DNA of 64,000 nt from Callipepla californica brunnescens (GCA_023055505.1 JALIRH010000026.1:10245591-10309590); one strand, 5' to 3'. Shown: positions 50,653 through 62,115, counted from the stretch's first letter. Numbers and translations: made by a program. Notes: a model not told the origin generated them from the letters alone.

Positions 50653-51405
50653 GTGTGTCACCTCAGCTTCAGTGCCAAGTCCCAGATCTTGCTTTCTACT
50701 TGCACTTACTCTGTATCTTCCACCACTCCCGACCATTTATACAGAATACTTTATAAGCTGAATACGACCTGTCACATCAGCAGACGCATGCTTATTTTTT
50801 TCTGTGATCCCTTTTTGTCTAGTTCCAATGGCAAGTGGATGCTGTATCTGGTAAAGAAATCCAGTTGTGGATTGGTCAGCCAGAATGCGCCCCACTGTAG
50901 ACATAAAAATATGGAAAGAACTCCAGACACTAGCCTGTCTGGTGGAAAATCGTTATCTGCAAACACCATCCACATCTTCAAACACAGACCCATGCAATGC
51001 AAACAGTTGCAACTTGTGTCAGTGCCTCTGCCCTGGCCTTGCGTGGATCTGCTGGGTCGCAGCATTTGCAGATGGGGATCTTCAAAGCAAGAGCCCTCCC
51101 CTCCCGGTGGGAAGCACAGCACCTCACAGGCCCTACTTAAACCCCTCTCCCTTTTTTTGCTACTGTTTGAGTTGGGCTGCTGTGGAGCTGCAATTTCTGA
51201 CACCCCACCTGCACTGTTAATGGCCAGCTCCATGCGTCTGGGGCACTGCTCTGATTTTACGCTGCTTTACTCCAGCTACCAGATGCAAACCAGGCATTTT
51301 AGGCATTTTAAGTGTTTTGTAACCTGGACTTATGTGGTATATCGCCTTAGCTGTGATCAGCAATGTCTGAGGTGCACAACGCCTGCCCACAAGCAGTTAA
51401 ATTGA
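50653..51405 (+). other. Unassigned long open reading frame
   Basis: A 250-codon stretch free of stops, opening with GTG; the first in-frame ATG is at 50788, giving about 205 residues. The opposite strand is also open for 153 codons (51233-50772), so stops are scarce on both strands here. The conceptual protein has scattered Cys and no domain, signal peptide or repeat that I recognise. The ATG lacks a purine at -3. It may be chance, a decayed gene, or part of a non-coding transcript upstream of COL25A1. Confidence 0.2.
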
Positions 51406-53085
51406 ACAGCTGAACTCCTGGAGTAGGAGTTTGATTCCCTAGACCCAGTTATTGACTGTGATTCCAAACCAATAAATCTTAACAGATAAAAGGCATTAGA
51501 AATTGTTTTTTTTTTTTTAGGGGAAAGAAAAAAAAAAAAAGAAACAGAAAAAGAATAGTTATTTCATTACCCAGATAGCGTTCTCAAATCTGTTTTCAAT
51601 CGTAGCTATGATTCTAAATAGATGCCTTCTTTACTGGCATCATCATGGCTGGAAAATAAGGAGCAGCTTCACTGGCACTGAACCTGCACGTGTCCTGGAT
51701 TCACTCTGCCTCCCGCTTGGGAGAAGGCAGAGAGAGCAGCAAGGCTGAGATTTAATGTGTTTTTTATTGTGTTTAGATGGGTGAGCACACTGCAAAGCTG
51801 CTGGTTGTCCACTTGATGGTATCAAGTAACTGAGCTCGGGAGGGTACAGCAGCTGTTCAGACAGAAGCGAAGGTAAAGCAGCTGAGCTGTGTCCTTCACC
51901 TGCAGCAGCAGCAGCTCCTGCACTAGGTTCTACCTCTCTGCTCCTGGTTCCGGGCTCTGATCCCAAATTCTGGACTAGCCTTGTCCCTTCCCAAGGGTGA
52001 CAGCCAGATGTAGAAGGCAGCGCTGCCTCTGCAACGCGAAGCACAAACACAATTCCTTGGATGCTTTTGAGTTGATTTTAGGCTGAGTTTGACCATAGCA
52101 CAGCAGAGACAAACAGAAAAGTTTATCCCAGGTAGAAAAATGAAGGTTGCGCAACACGCTTCTTTGCAATGAGAAACACCTGCCATGAGGTTTGCTACCC
52201 ACTAAGAAAAGAGCTTGTGTCACATCCCAAAGAAGCACTGGGATCTGGATCATTTTGTGATCTTTACAATGATAAGCATGTGCAAACTGAATGCAGACAG
52301 GGACTTATCCGTCTCAGGCCACGTAGTTGTAGATGTGAAACATGCCCTGTTGAAAGCAACCTGGTGGCACAATGCTGCCTTGGGTAGGGTGACCACGCAG
52401 AGCAAAGTGCTAAGTCAGGTCACTGTGCTGGCGTGCAGCTGTATGGCTGCTTCAGAGCCTCCGTGTGAAGCAGAGGGCGATGGCATCCCAAGGGCTGGCA
52501 GCAGGCAGCAGGCTGGGTGTGCAGCAGGGGGCCCAGCGCCTCGCTGGCGCCAATGGCCTCCACATTGCAGGATGGCAGGCGATGCACATAGCACGCAGCT
52601 GACCCGTGTCGCGCACCAAATAAGAGCATGCGGGTGTGCTTGTTTGGGATTTTTTGTCCCACATAACGCTTCTTCCTCTGGTTGCCAGCAGATAGGCTGT
52701 GAGCAATCGCTGCTTTTCCAGGCAGTGGTTGTTATCCGTGAGTCCCGAAGGCAAGGCACGTGCGGCTCGCTGGAGTTTGTCTGCACGTTGCCCATCACAA
52801 CCATTAACTGTTTGCCTGGAGGAACGCTCACCCAAGGCTGGCGGTCATGGCTTCTGAAGCCCGTGAAACATCTCTCTCTTGTTTTTTAGAATGGAGAAAG
52901 ATGAATTACGAAGTATAAAGCGGTATTGATGGTTTTGTGATGTGCTTTACCAAAGGCTCGGTGGTTGCGCAGAACCCCACCGAGCTTTCTGCATTCGTGC
53001 TTTCACGGCAGTTGCAATCACTCGAGCTCTTGGAAAACAATAGGTAATAAAAGCGCACAAACAGAACTCCACGAAGAAACGCAGT
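51406..53085. other. COL25A1 upstream flank, no gene recognised
   Basis: GC rises gradually toward the COL25A1 CpG island. The stretch contains the T13/A13 hairpin (51506-51540) and several overlapping open frames. The longest is 52215-52889 on the plus strand, with its first ATG at 52269 (206 residues), and it has no recognisable domain. An upstream non-coding exon of COL25A1 could lie here but cannot be shown. Confidence 0.5.
51506..51540. repeat. T13-loop-A13 perfect hairpin
   Basis: Thirteen T (51506-51518), a 9-base spacer aggggaaag and thirteen A (51528-51540) form a perfect 13-bp foldback about 2 kb upstream of COL25A1. Confidence 0.85.
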
Positions 53086-53089
53086 TTGC

Positions 53090-53640
53090 GGTGCAAACCG
53101 GCACGCTCGGGGCCGTTTGGGAGTCACCACGTCCGGCTTTGCCCCGCGACTCTTTCCGCCTTTCCAGCGATCCTCGGAGCCGCGCGTCCCCTCGAGCAGC
53201 GCCTAGGGGGCAAAGCCGGAGGCAGCAGCTGGTGCCGAGCCCCCGCCCAGGTGAACGCCGCGCGAACGAGGGCGGGGCGGCGGCTGACAGCGGGGCCGAG
53301 CTCGGGGCTTCCCCGCCCGGCGGCAGGCAGGTGGAGGGGGAGCAACAAGTCCGGCAGGGAGCAGAGCGGAGCGGAGCCGGGCCGGGGTTCCCTCCCGCCC
53401 CACAGCTCTCTGACAAGTGGCGGAGCGCTCGCACGGCGCGCGGCTCCGGGCGGGCGGCAGCCGCGGGGTTCGACCCGCGCCGCTTTCCGCCGCCGAAGTG
53501 CGGGGACGGCCGCGGGCTCCGCCTCCGTTTGTTTATTTAGCCCTCGTCACCCGCTTTTTCGGTCGCTCGTTTCGGTGTGGTTCCTTGCTCTTATTTTTGT
53601 TGGTAAATTAGTCGCCTCCATGGGGGGCGGAGGGAAGGAA
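53090..53640 (+). promoter_or_regulatory. COL25A1: CpG-island promoter of COL25A1
   Basis: Very GC- and CpG-rich DNA begins near 53090 and runs through exon 1 into intron 1. GC boxes are clear: GGGCGGGGCGG near 53270-53280 and CCCCGCCC at about 53241 and 53311. A weaker CTCF-like word, CGCCTAGGGGGCAA, lies near 53200. AATAAAAG occurs at about 53640, just ahead of the likely start codon, and is too close to be a conventional TATA box for it. The transcription start is probably between about 53250 and 53600. Confidence 0.65.
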
Positions 53641-53673
53641 ATAAAAGCTGCCGCAGCCGAAGGGTGCAAAAGC

Positions 53674-53961
53674 ATGCTGGGCGAGAGCCGCGGAGCCGCA
53701 GGACGGGATGGCTGCGGCGGGGAGCGCTGCCCGCGCCGGGCCGGGCCGTGCTGCTCGGCGCTGCCCGCTCTGCTCTCTGCGCTGGCGGCCGCCTCCTGCG
53801 TGTACCTGGGGGTACGGACCAGCGACCTCCAGGCCCGGCTGGCGGCCATCGAGGGCGCCCGGGGGGGATCCGCCGCCGCTCCGCTCCCACCGCTGCCCGG
53901 CTTTTCTCTGGAACAGCTCAACGCGATGATGCAGGAGAAAGTGGAGCGGCTGCTCGCCCAG
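53674..53961 (+). CDS. COL25A1: COL25A1 coding exon 1 (cytoplasmic head, membrane anchor, stem)
   Basis: Collagen XXV alpha 1 (CLAC-P) is a type II transmembrane collagen, mostly neuronal, with roles in motor innervation and binding of amyloid-beta. From the ATG at 53674 the exon encodes 96 residues: a short Arg/Gly/Cys-rich cytoplasmic head, a membrane segment SALPALLSALAAASCVYLGV (about residues 28-47), the family-typical RTSDLQARLAAIEGA stem, and QEKVERLLAQ at the end. The donor is gcccag|gtgcgc (GT at 53962-53963), phase 0. An in-frame upstream ATG at 53620 would add 18 residues (MGGGGKEIKA...). I prefer 53674 because it has A at -3 and gives a length near the human 99 or so. The frame is open upstream to 53086 without another ATG. 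The head does not match mammals in this frame (see findings). Confidence 0.85.
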
Positions 53962-54262
53962 GTGCGCGGGACGGGGGACGGGGGACGGGGCCGCGTGAGG
54001 GTGAAGAAGGGGGGAGGCTGAGGGCGGGCGGAGGGGAGCGTGAAGGGCTTTCCCCCCGCTCGGGGTGGTAAAGGTGAGAGAAAGCCGGTGGCGGGAGGTG
54101 GTGGTGGGGGGGGGGGGGGAGTAGAGATGTCAGCCTTCCAGGCTGGGTCACGGCCAAGAGGAGAGAAGCCGTCGCCAGTTCTGCGCTCGGTGAGACGGCT
54201 GTAACGCGCAGCTCGCGGCCACGCGGGGCCGAGCGCGCTCACCTTGCTCCTCTCCCCCGCAG
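53962..54262 (+). other. COL25A1: COL25A1 intron 1 (301 bp, G-rich)
   Basis: A short intron between gtgcgc and the acceptor ctctcccccgcag. The sense strand is dense in G runs: GGGACGGGGGACGGGGGAC-type units at about 53968-53990, a ggggggagg at about 54010, and a run of 14 G at 54106-54119. Such G triplets often aid splicing of short GC-rich introns, and several can fold as G-quadruplexes. Confidence 0.85.
54106..54119. repeat. G14 homopolymer
   Basis: Fourteen consecutive G preceded by gaggtggtggt, inside COL25A1 intron 1. It is difficult to sequence, so the length is uncertain. Confidence 0.85.
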
Positions 54263-54332
54263 AAGTCCTACGAGCACTTGGCAAAAATCCGAGCGGCGAG
54301 AGAAGCGCCCGCAGAGTGCGGCTGCCCGCCAG
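54263..54332 (+). CDS. COL25A1: COL25A1 coding exon 2
   Basis: This 70-nt exon encodes KSYEHLAKIRAAREAPAECG, then CPP and the first base of a Gly codon. The acceptor is cccccgcag (AG at 54261-54262) and the donor is ccag|gtaagg (GT at 54333-54334). It continues in frame from exon 1 (…ERLLAQ|KSYEH) and closely follows mammalian COL25A1 as I know it (KSYEHMAKIRIAREAPSEC). The Cys pair near the end precedes the first Gly-X-Y region. The basic furin-cleavage region and the collagen repeats come from later exons outside the window. This exon fixes the gene identity. Confidence 0.93.
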
Positions 54333-55998
54333 GTAAGGCGGCTCGGCGTCCCTCCGCTCGGAGCTCTGTGTTTTGGGGGCAATTCTGCGTCCCGTGTGAG
54401 TCGAATAAATTAGAGCAGGCTTCTTCTCTTAGCATCAATCGTGCGGCAAAGGTGTAGAGCCCGGAGTTGTGTCGTGTTGGAGTACACGTTGGTTCAAACA
54501 CCGCCGTTAGGCTGGAAGATGCTGAACGATAGCACTTGTGAAGAAGTTAACGATCTGTGCTAGCTAGGAGAAACGCATTCGGTCTTAAGTGCAGCGTTAC
54601 TGAATCAAGGCGTTCTGCTCCCGGTTCAGGAAGCGGAGCAAATATTCTTAGTGAAAATTTATAGCGCGGATTAAAAGAAGTGAGGAACCCGTTGTGAGTC
54701 AGCAGCAAGCACACACGAGAGCTTTTCAGCCTTATTTTTCTGTAATGGGGGATGAAAGCAGCAGCAGCCCCCCTAGGAAGGATTCTAAGTTTCGTAGTGA
54801 GGATTCAGAGCCGAGTTTCTGCATGCAACTGGTGATGTTGCTCAGATTTAGAGATGGGGCCTCCTAATACTGAGGCCGGTTGTCTGTTGCACACACAGTA
54901 CGATGCTGCCTTTGGTGCTGCTTTTTGACTGTCTGAAAACTGCCGCTATTCTCCTTGCTTTGTAAACATCTGCCGATGTGTGCCCCGGAGCAAATGGCAT
55001 CTTAAAAGTTAGGACAGCAGTGCTGACATTTCACAGGGTCATTGATGTAAGAACACTGACATCCTCTGTGTGATGAAACACAATATGTTTTGCATGTTCT
55101 GCCACCCCGAGTGGGGAAAAAAACACGTCTCCTTCACAGGTGGAATATTGATGTTCAGCAGCAATAATTAAGCTGAGGGTAATGTTTGCCAATAGGGTGT
55201 GTGATGGCACTGTGCACGTAGGTGAGGTGTTCTCTTAGTGAAAGATTTAATTTGTGCCAAGCTCATCAGTGTAACAGGGCTACTGAATTACGATGTTAAA
55301 ACTGGCAGCCATGGTGTGGCAGCGATGATGTTACAGTATCTTGCTGATGTTGCACTGGGAGCTGAGTGTTTTCCCTGACTGGTATAGGAGCTACCCCTGC
55401 TAGCACAAAAACAATAATATGTATGACTGTTATAAAGGAACGTATAGAATTACTCCACTCTCAGCTAGTTTTGATAAAAAAAACATTGATTTACTGCTGA
55501 GCTACATACATATTTTCTGTTAAGAGCAGTGTTGGTTTTATTTTTCTGTTGCTTAACCGCAGTCGTCATTACGAGGTTGAAGCTTGTGTTGAAATTGTCT
55601 ATTTGCTCATCATGTTGTATGCACAGATGTATTCTGTGGGCTTGAAATGCTCCTGAGTTTGATTCCAAACATTCTCACTCTTCGTTCTCCTCGTTTAAAT
55701 TCATTTGCTATGTTCTCACTTACTGCTTTCAGATATGAGGTCAGTACCTACTGTTTCACAGTTGTTATGTGGTGCGTTACTAGCCCACTACCACTAGAGC
55801 TCCACATCATACCAATTTTTACCTGACCTTTATTTTTAAGATGTCTTATCAAACAGATAGTCAGCAGCCAAATATTTCTCACATGCGTTGCAGAAATACT
55901 CAAGTGAAAGTCAGAATAGAGTAAGCTGAGAAAAGTTTTCAGGGGGATAAGGTTAATAAGAGAAGGGAAATGATTGTGTGAATAGTTGTGGGTGCTTT

Positions 55999-56018
55999 TG
56001 TGTGTGTGTGTGTGTGTG
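55999..56018. repeat. (TG)10 microsatellite
   Basis: Ten exact TG units followed by agcgtgtg, in COL25A1 intron 2. It is likely polymorphic. Confidence 0.92.
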
Positions 56019-58540
56019 AGCGTGTGAAGACTTGCTGTTGTGGGGATTAGAAATGTGATACTGGGCTTCTCACCTGTGTGTAGTTGTTTCGGTTTGGAAG
56101 GAGATTTTGCAGTGATTGGAAGATACTGACTTGTGCTAGCCTCATTTTTGGCCATCTTGAAATGAACTTGTTGCCAGTAGGCAAGTGTCTACGTCAAAAT
56201 GGCATCACCATGGGAGTCTTACCTGAGAGAACGTGGGCTGAGTGGCACCCCTGCCTGGTACTGCTCCTTCCTGACTGCAGGCTGTAGGGAGAGCAGGAGC
56301 GGATGGCAGATAAATCATTGTTTCTTCACTGGGCTCATTTTGTGGAGTTGCTTCTAGACTGGACATGATGAGCTTTTTATTTTCTTACTTAATGCTGCAG
56401 TTACAAATCTGGACTACAGTGTTCTGAAAGGCATTTGGTTTAAGAGGAAAAGCATAATGGAAGATGTGTTTTATCTCTGTTGTCTGCTATTTGTGAAGCC
56501 AAAGAGTAAATTACCTCTTCGCTACATAATTCCATTCTTAGTGCTTTATTCTGTGCAGTTTCTGTATTATTATTTTTTGCCTGGGTGTATCTGATAATAC
56601 AATGTATGACAGTCTGAGGCGGCTTTGAAAAGCCTTTGTTGGTATGCAGGTAATTTTTGTAAGGTTCTGATGCTATGAAGGTTCAGCTGCCACGTGGCCA
56701 CCAATGAAGTTTCTGCCGTTCTGTTCTGTAAAGAGAAATAAAGATTATTTGAAAAAAAGATCACTTTGTCTTCTACCAAAGAAAGAGAGGGAAATTCAAT
56801 CTGCAGGCAAGAGGGTGAGAATGTAGCCTCTGATTTAGAATAAAGTTGTGCAACCGATGTAGATCTCGTTGGCTTTAGATGTCCATCCCCTTGTGGCACT
56901 CTGTGGTAGGACGTGCATGTTCAGAGGAAACTGGGTTGGAATGGCTTGAGTGCTGAAGGCAGCCAGATTCACAAGTGCTCATAGCTTGCAAAGCTGTCCG
57001 CGTGTGGCTCCTTGTAATGCAACGACAGCCTTGAACTTCCTCTAGAATGAGGAACAATTACACTTCTCAGTTTTTAAGTTTCACTAGATGTGTTTTCCAA
57101 TAGTTAATATTCTTCCAAAAGATGCGCTGTGTGAGGAGATGCTAAGAGTTTTGATTTTAATTATGTAGGACTAAAACCAGATACCAAAGATTTTGTAAAT
57201 ATTTTTGTATGACAATAGCAGGCATTCTTTCTCTTAAAGCAGAGTAATAAAGTTTGAAATGTAAATGCATACTGACATTCCTCTTAAATTACCTCAGTTC
57301 TAACAGGAGTGCAGCAGTCACTGCTGGCAGTTAGTCCTCTGTGCCTGGGACTGGAGGAACATTGAGTGGCAAGTTTATTTTTAACTTAATATTTTGATTT
57401 TCCTATGTTTCCCAGGTTTATTATTTTAAATTAGTGTTTCCAAACTGTGAAAGATGAACAAAAATGTAGGTGTGTAGGTAATTATTTAATAAGCCTGAAT
57501 CTTTTTTTTTTTTTTTAACGTATGGGGTGCTAAAATTAGTTTGTTTTTTAGGCACAGTCAATTGCAGTGCTGGATACCAAGAGCCAAGAATTACAGTGCT
57601 GTGGAAGGAGTAACGCTTTTGGAAGGCACAGGGATATTCTTTATTCAGTAGAGTTGTAAGAAATTCTTAAGTAATAGTAGATTTAGACCCTCTTCTTCCA
57701 AAAACTGTTCAAGTGTACTTTGCAGAATTCATAGACTTGAACACAAACTAAGCACATGCTTTCATGTTTTAGTGAATGGAGCCTTTCTATCTTGCAAGGG
57801 TCAAGCCCTGACACTTGCATTCAAGTGCTGTGATGTCTCATTCTCTAAGAGGTCTTCAGAGAGCCTACTCCTGAAGCGAGGTCACATAGGACTGAAATGT
57901 GTCAGTACAGAAGGGTCAGATTTGGTGAGTGGGAAGACTAGCAGCTGATGTGGTATGGTTCTGCATGTTCTTTTTGGCTACTTCTGGTTCGGTAGCTAAA
58001 CTTCTATTTATTTCAGTAAAATGAGCCTCAGAACTCAATGACTATCGCTAAAGAAAGTTTGTGATTTGGACTATGGGATTTTGAGAAGGATAAAAAGGTT
58101 GCAAAATAGACAGTTTCATATGTAAGAGTTTCCCCTCCTCCCTCAGATATGTTTTTTCCAGAGGTTAGAAAACTTTTATAACGATTATTTTCCCTTTAAA
58201 AATAACAATAATGAATATGAAGCCACAATTCCCCCCCTCCCATTTTGTCTGTGTGGGGTAATTTAAACAAAATAAATAAATTTGGCATTGGCAAAGGATA
58301 GGGTTGTATAACATAATAGATCTTTTTCTATCTCTGAATGCCATGTCTTACTGGATGCTCTCAGTACTTTCAACATAAAAAGATGGCGTTTACGTGTTTG
58401 TGAGTTGTCTTGCTATTGTTGTTTTGTTTTGTTTTCTCAGAACATTGGCTAAGCTTCACTGATGGGTACTGTCTGTTTGGTCAGCTTTGTTATTTTTGTT
58501 TTTTGCTTGTGCTGTAGATGACACTTTCATTCATTTGCTC

Positions 58541-58555
58541 TTTTTTTTTTTTTTT
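58541..58555. repeat. T15 homopolymer
   Basis: An uninterrupted run of 15 T in COL25A1 intron 2. Confidence 0.9.
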
Positions 58556-61500
58556 GTCATTTTCCCCATCAAGAATGCTGTGGTTTTCTCACTTCTGTTC
58601 ACATATCTGTAACTTCAAACCCTTTCTGGGTGTGGACACAGTTGTTCTGTCCTAGCAAAGTATTTTGTGCTGTTCATGTAATATTGCCATTTATGTGGTT
58701 TGGCATTTGATATGCCTCTTTCACCATGCAATTCGCTATGATCTGGCTATAAAGTTTGTTTCGTTCGAGTTGAGTGTGTGTAAACTTGTTTAATCGTTAG
58801 GTGAAACAGAGTTTTTGGAAGAAAGAGACTACCAGTTGGTCTTCCTCTGCTAATATTAATTGTAGTGGGGAAGTTAAATTCTATGGAAACAGCTCACCAG
58901 GAAGATGTGTGTGCTGTATGTATTTTCTTAGCAGAATGGGCGGCTGTATTTTCTTAGCATCCCAGTATGCTTTTGTCCTTGCAAACACCAAAGGTTTGTC
59001 CTGACATGCAGTGGAAGTTGATGAGCAGACCATACAATTTAGGCGCTCTTTGTTATTTGCCCATGTTTCAGAATTACTGTTTCCCGAAGCATTTTGATTA
59101 GTGAGGCTGAAAGATGGAGTAGAAATCATTTTCGGGGATTAAAAGAATACAGAAATTGTTATCACCAGGGTATTACTTTGTTTTTTGGTTATGATTACAA
59201 GGAGGTGTATTTGTGAGACTTAAGAGGTGAAGAAAAGGATGCTGACTTAAATGTTTACTGGTAACAAAAAATCTGAAAGAAAATATAGATAGAAACAGCA
59301 AGTATCCATAATGTTTTTCCCTGTTAGTTATAATTCCAATGTGTGCTTGCTGTACCTAGCTCCCAGCGCTACTTATTTCTGCCATGTCTGTATCATCTAT
59401 TTGCTGAATGCAGTGCTCAGCTTTAATTTTGTAATTTTTCTGACAGGCCTCTGAGTTCCTCTTTCATACTTCTGCAGGTTAGGTATTTTTCATTTTAGTT
59501 CTTAGATAAAGATGTTTATTGATGTGCAGCCACATACAACCTTCTGGGTAGTCTGCTGTCCTGTTTGGATGACTGATTAGAGACACTGTTTTTTCCCCAC
59601 AGAAGATATAAATATATTTTATTGGCTAAGATGTGACCTTTTAATTCTGTTGCCTCTGGGTAAGGAGGTAGGGCGTGCAGCATGATAAATGAAACATGAT
59701 GTGGCTCAAAGGAGAGCTGATCGACAGTGAACTGCTCCAGAATTCTCTTCTGTACTATTACTGATGTCAATGGCATTTAACAAAAGTTGTTTTGACCACA
59801 GAAGTATTATTAACACAGTGCTTTATCCTTAAATGAATAGTTATTGAACTAGCACAGATCTGTCAGATAAAGTGTATTTAAAAAAAAAAAGTGGATTTGC
59901 CTGGATTAATTGTCCTTTAATGCTTACATTTCACTTCTGCGCGTCTCCTTCCATGTGGCAACTCTCTGTCTTCAACTTCTCTGAGCATCAATCAGAGCGC
60001 GTCAAGTACGGTGGGTCTTTCAGTGTGAGAAAACGTCTTAAAGGCCACTTCTGAAGTACTGCTTTCCAGTCTGTGTTTTGTTTTTCTGAACTGGTCAATG
60101 CATACACCTAAATCTTAAAGAGTGTTTAAAGTTTTGGTAGCTGAGTGCTGTTCAGCAATACTTTTGCTTTTTCTTTATGCTCAGACTCAAAAGCCTCCGC
60201 CCTTTCCTTAAAGGTTAGTGGGTTCTTTGGAATGTGTTGCTTCAAGAATGGATCACTGCATTACACACTCATCCTCCTTCCTACTGCCTTTTAAGCTTAC
60301 TGGCTACAGCCTACCTATAAATGTCTTCAAGGTGCCAACCCCATGATGCCATCAGTCTTTAATACACACAGAACTTGAGTCACGTTTCAAGCTACAGCTT
60401 CTTCAGGAAGGCTGCTTTAGGCGGAATAGATTTCCCTTTTATTGTTTCAGTTGATTACACTGCCAGATTTCCTAAAAGTCATCCACAGAAAGGAAATCTG
60501 ACTGCTTACTTGAACTATTAAGAAGACGTAAGAGGGTATAGAATAATGCAAGCTGGAGAGTGCACGTTTCTCCCTGTACAACTGAAGTGGAAGCTTGCAG
60601 TTAGATATTAGGCACGATAGTGAACACAGTGTTGCAGGCTTGCTTTTTTGGGGCTGGTGAACTGTCATATTTATTACCAGTTTAGACTTACAGGAGGGCA
60701 AAGCTTGAAAGCAGTGCCTGTTTAAATTCGTGTGCTCATGTCTTCTCATGAAATAAAGTTCAGATGCAAGAATTTGTTTATGAGAGCTCAATAAAAATGT
60801 AATTCCAGGAAAAATATTCAGAACTGAAAATTTGCATGTGCAAGATTCGTGTATACCTTCCATTCAAATACACCTATTTATTTTCCCAAGATCTGTAAGA
60901 AAACAAGTGTGGGTGTTAATGTAGCAGATCATCTTTGTGCTGTGCTCTCCAGCAAATGCGTCTGGGTAATCACTGTCAGGTATTTCTTTGCATGTGGTTC
61001 ACAACTGCTGTTTCTAGTCAGTCACGGCTCAACAAATTGTTGGATATGGCTCAATTTTGGTGATTAAGTGCAGCAACCTCGTGTAAACATTCTCCTCGGT
61101 TAAAAATGTGCTGCTCTGTAAATTAGTAAATGTATGGTACAAGAAATTGCTGATGCACAGATGTGCCTGAGCCGAAATAACTTACTGTTTAAATATTTCC
61201 TTAGGTTGCCTAGTTCTAGTGCTGAAGTGTCAAATAAGAAAGCACTTTCTTAGTGGGCAGGCTAAAGTTTCCTTATTTGTGAAGTAAACTCCTTGTCCCA
61301 TCCTTCATTTTCACAAAGAAAACCTGATCAGTGCGTTCTTTTAAAAGCAGTATTTTACGCGTGTTGGAGGACAGTCTCGCCTGTGATACATGCTCTAAAA
61401 TTATCTTTCCTGCTCTTAAGTCTTTGTATTAAAGTTGTTCCCCATTTATACGTGCAGTCATAGGTTTGTAGGAATAGGTGCTTTCTCGCAGTTTTAAATA

Positions 61501-62078
61501 TTGTATGCACATTTGTTGAGAGTTTCTTACACTTTTAAAACTTAGACGCATATGATGCCTTGAGATCTTTCTGAAGAGATAAGAAATTTTTGTAGAACCT
61601 TAAATCATTTCATTAGAAATGTATGCTATTGTATTCATCAGAGATGTGATGACAGTCCTCTGTAGGGCAAAGAAACAGTAAATGGAATGAAAAGTATGTA
61701 ATAATAGAGAAGATAAAATTTTTATATATTTCTTTTATTTTTAGAATTCTCTGAAAAGTTGTACAATGATTTCCAAGACTTCTGTCTGCAAGCCAGTGCT
61801 CAGGCAAGAACTAACATAACTGTTAGCAACAATCGTTTCTCCTTAAAAACTGAGCAGGAAGTTATCAAGGGTGAATAAATTATATTTTTCTTTGCAATGT
61901 GCACATGAGGAATGGATTAGATGGTCTATTAACATCAGTGCATTTAGTTTTAAATAGTCTCTGTTAACCGTTAAAGTTATCATCTTAGATTTGGATGTTC
62001 ATGAAACTTAACTTGCAATTATTGTGTGTTGGGCAAATATATTAGAACGTTTCTTTAATGGCACGTTTTTGGAGGTTT

Positions 62079-62115
62079 TTTTTTTTGTTTGTTTGGTTTT
62101 TTTTTTTTTTGTACT
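62079..62115. repeat. T-rich simple tract
   Basis: Two long T runs separated by gtttgtttgg in COL25A1 intron 2, with an A11 run about 40 bp downstream (near 62149-62159). The T and A tracts could pair. Confidence 0.8.

Noticed and set aside
53018..54284. Long minus-strand open frames over the COL25A1 CpG island (for example 245 codons)
   Set aside because: GC-driven lack of stops opposite a well-supported plus-strand exon; only Pro/Arg/Ala-rich low-complexity translation.
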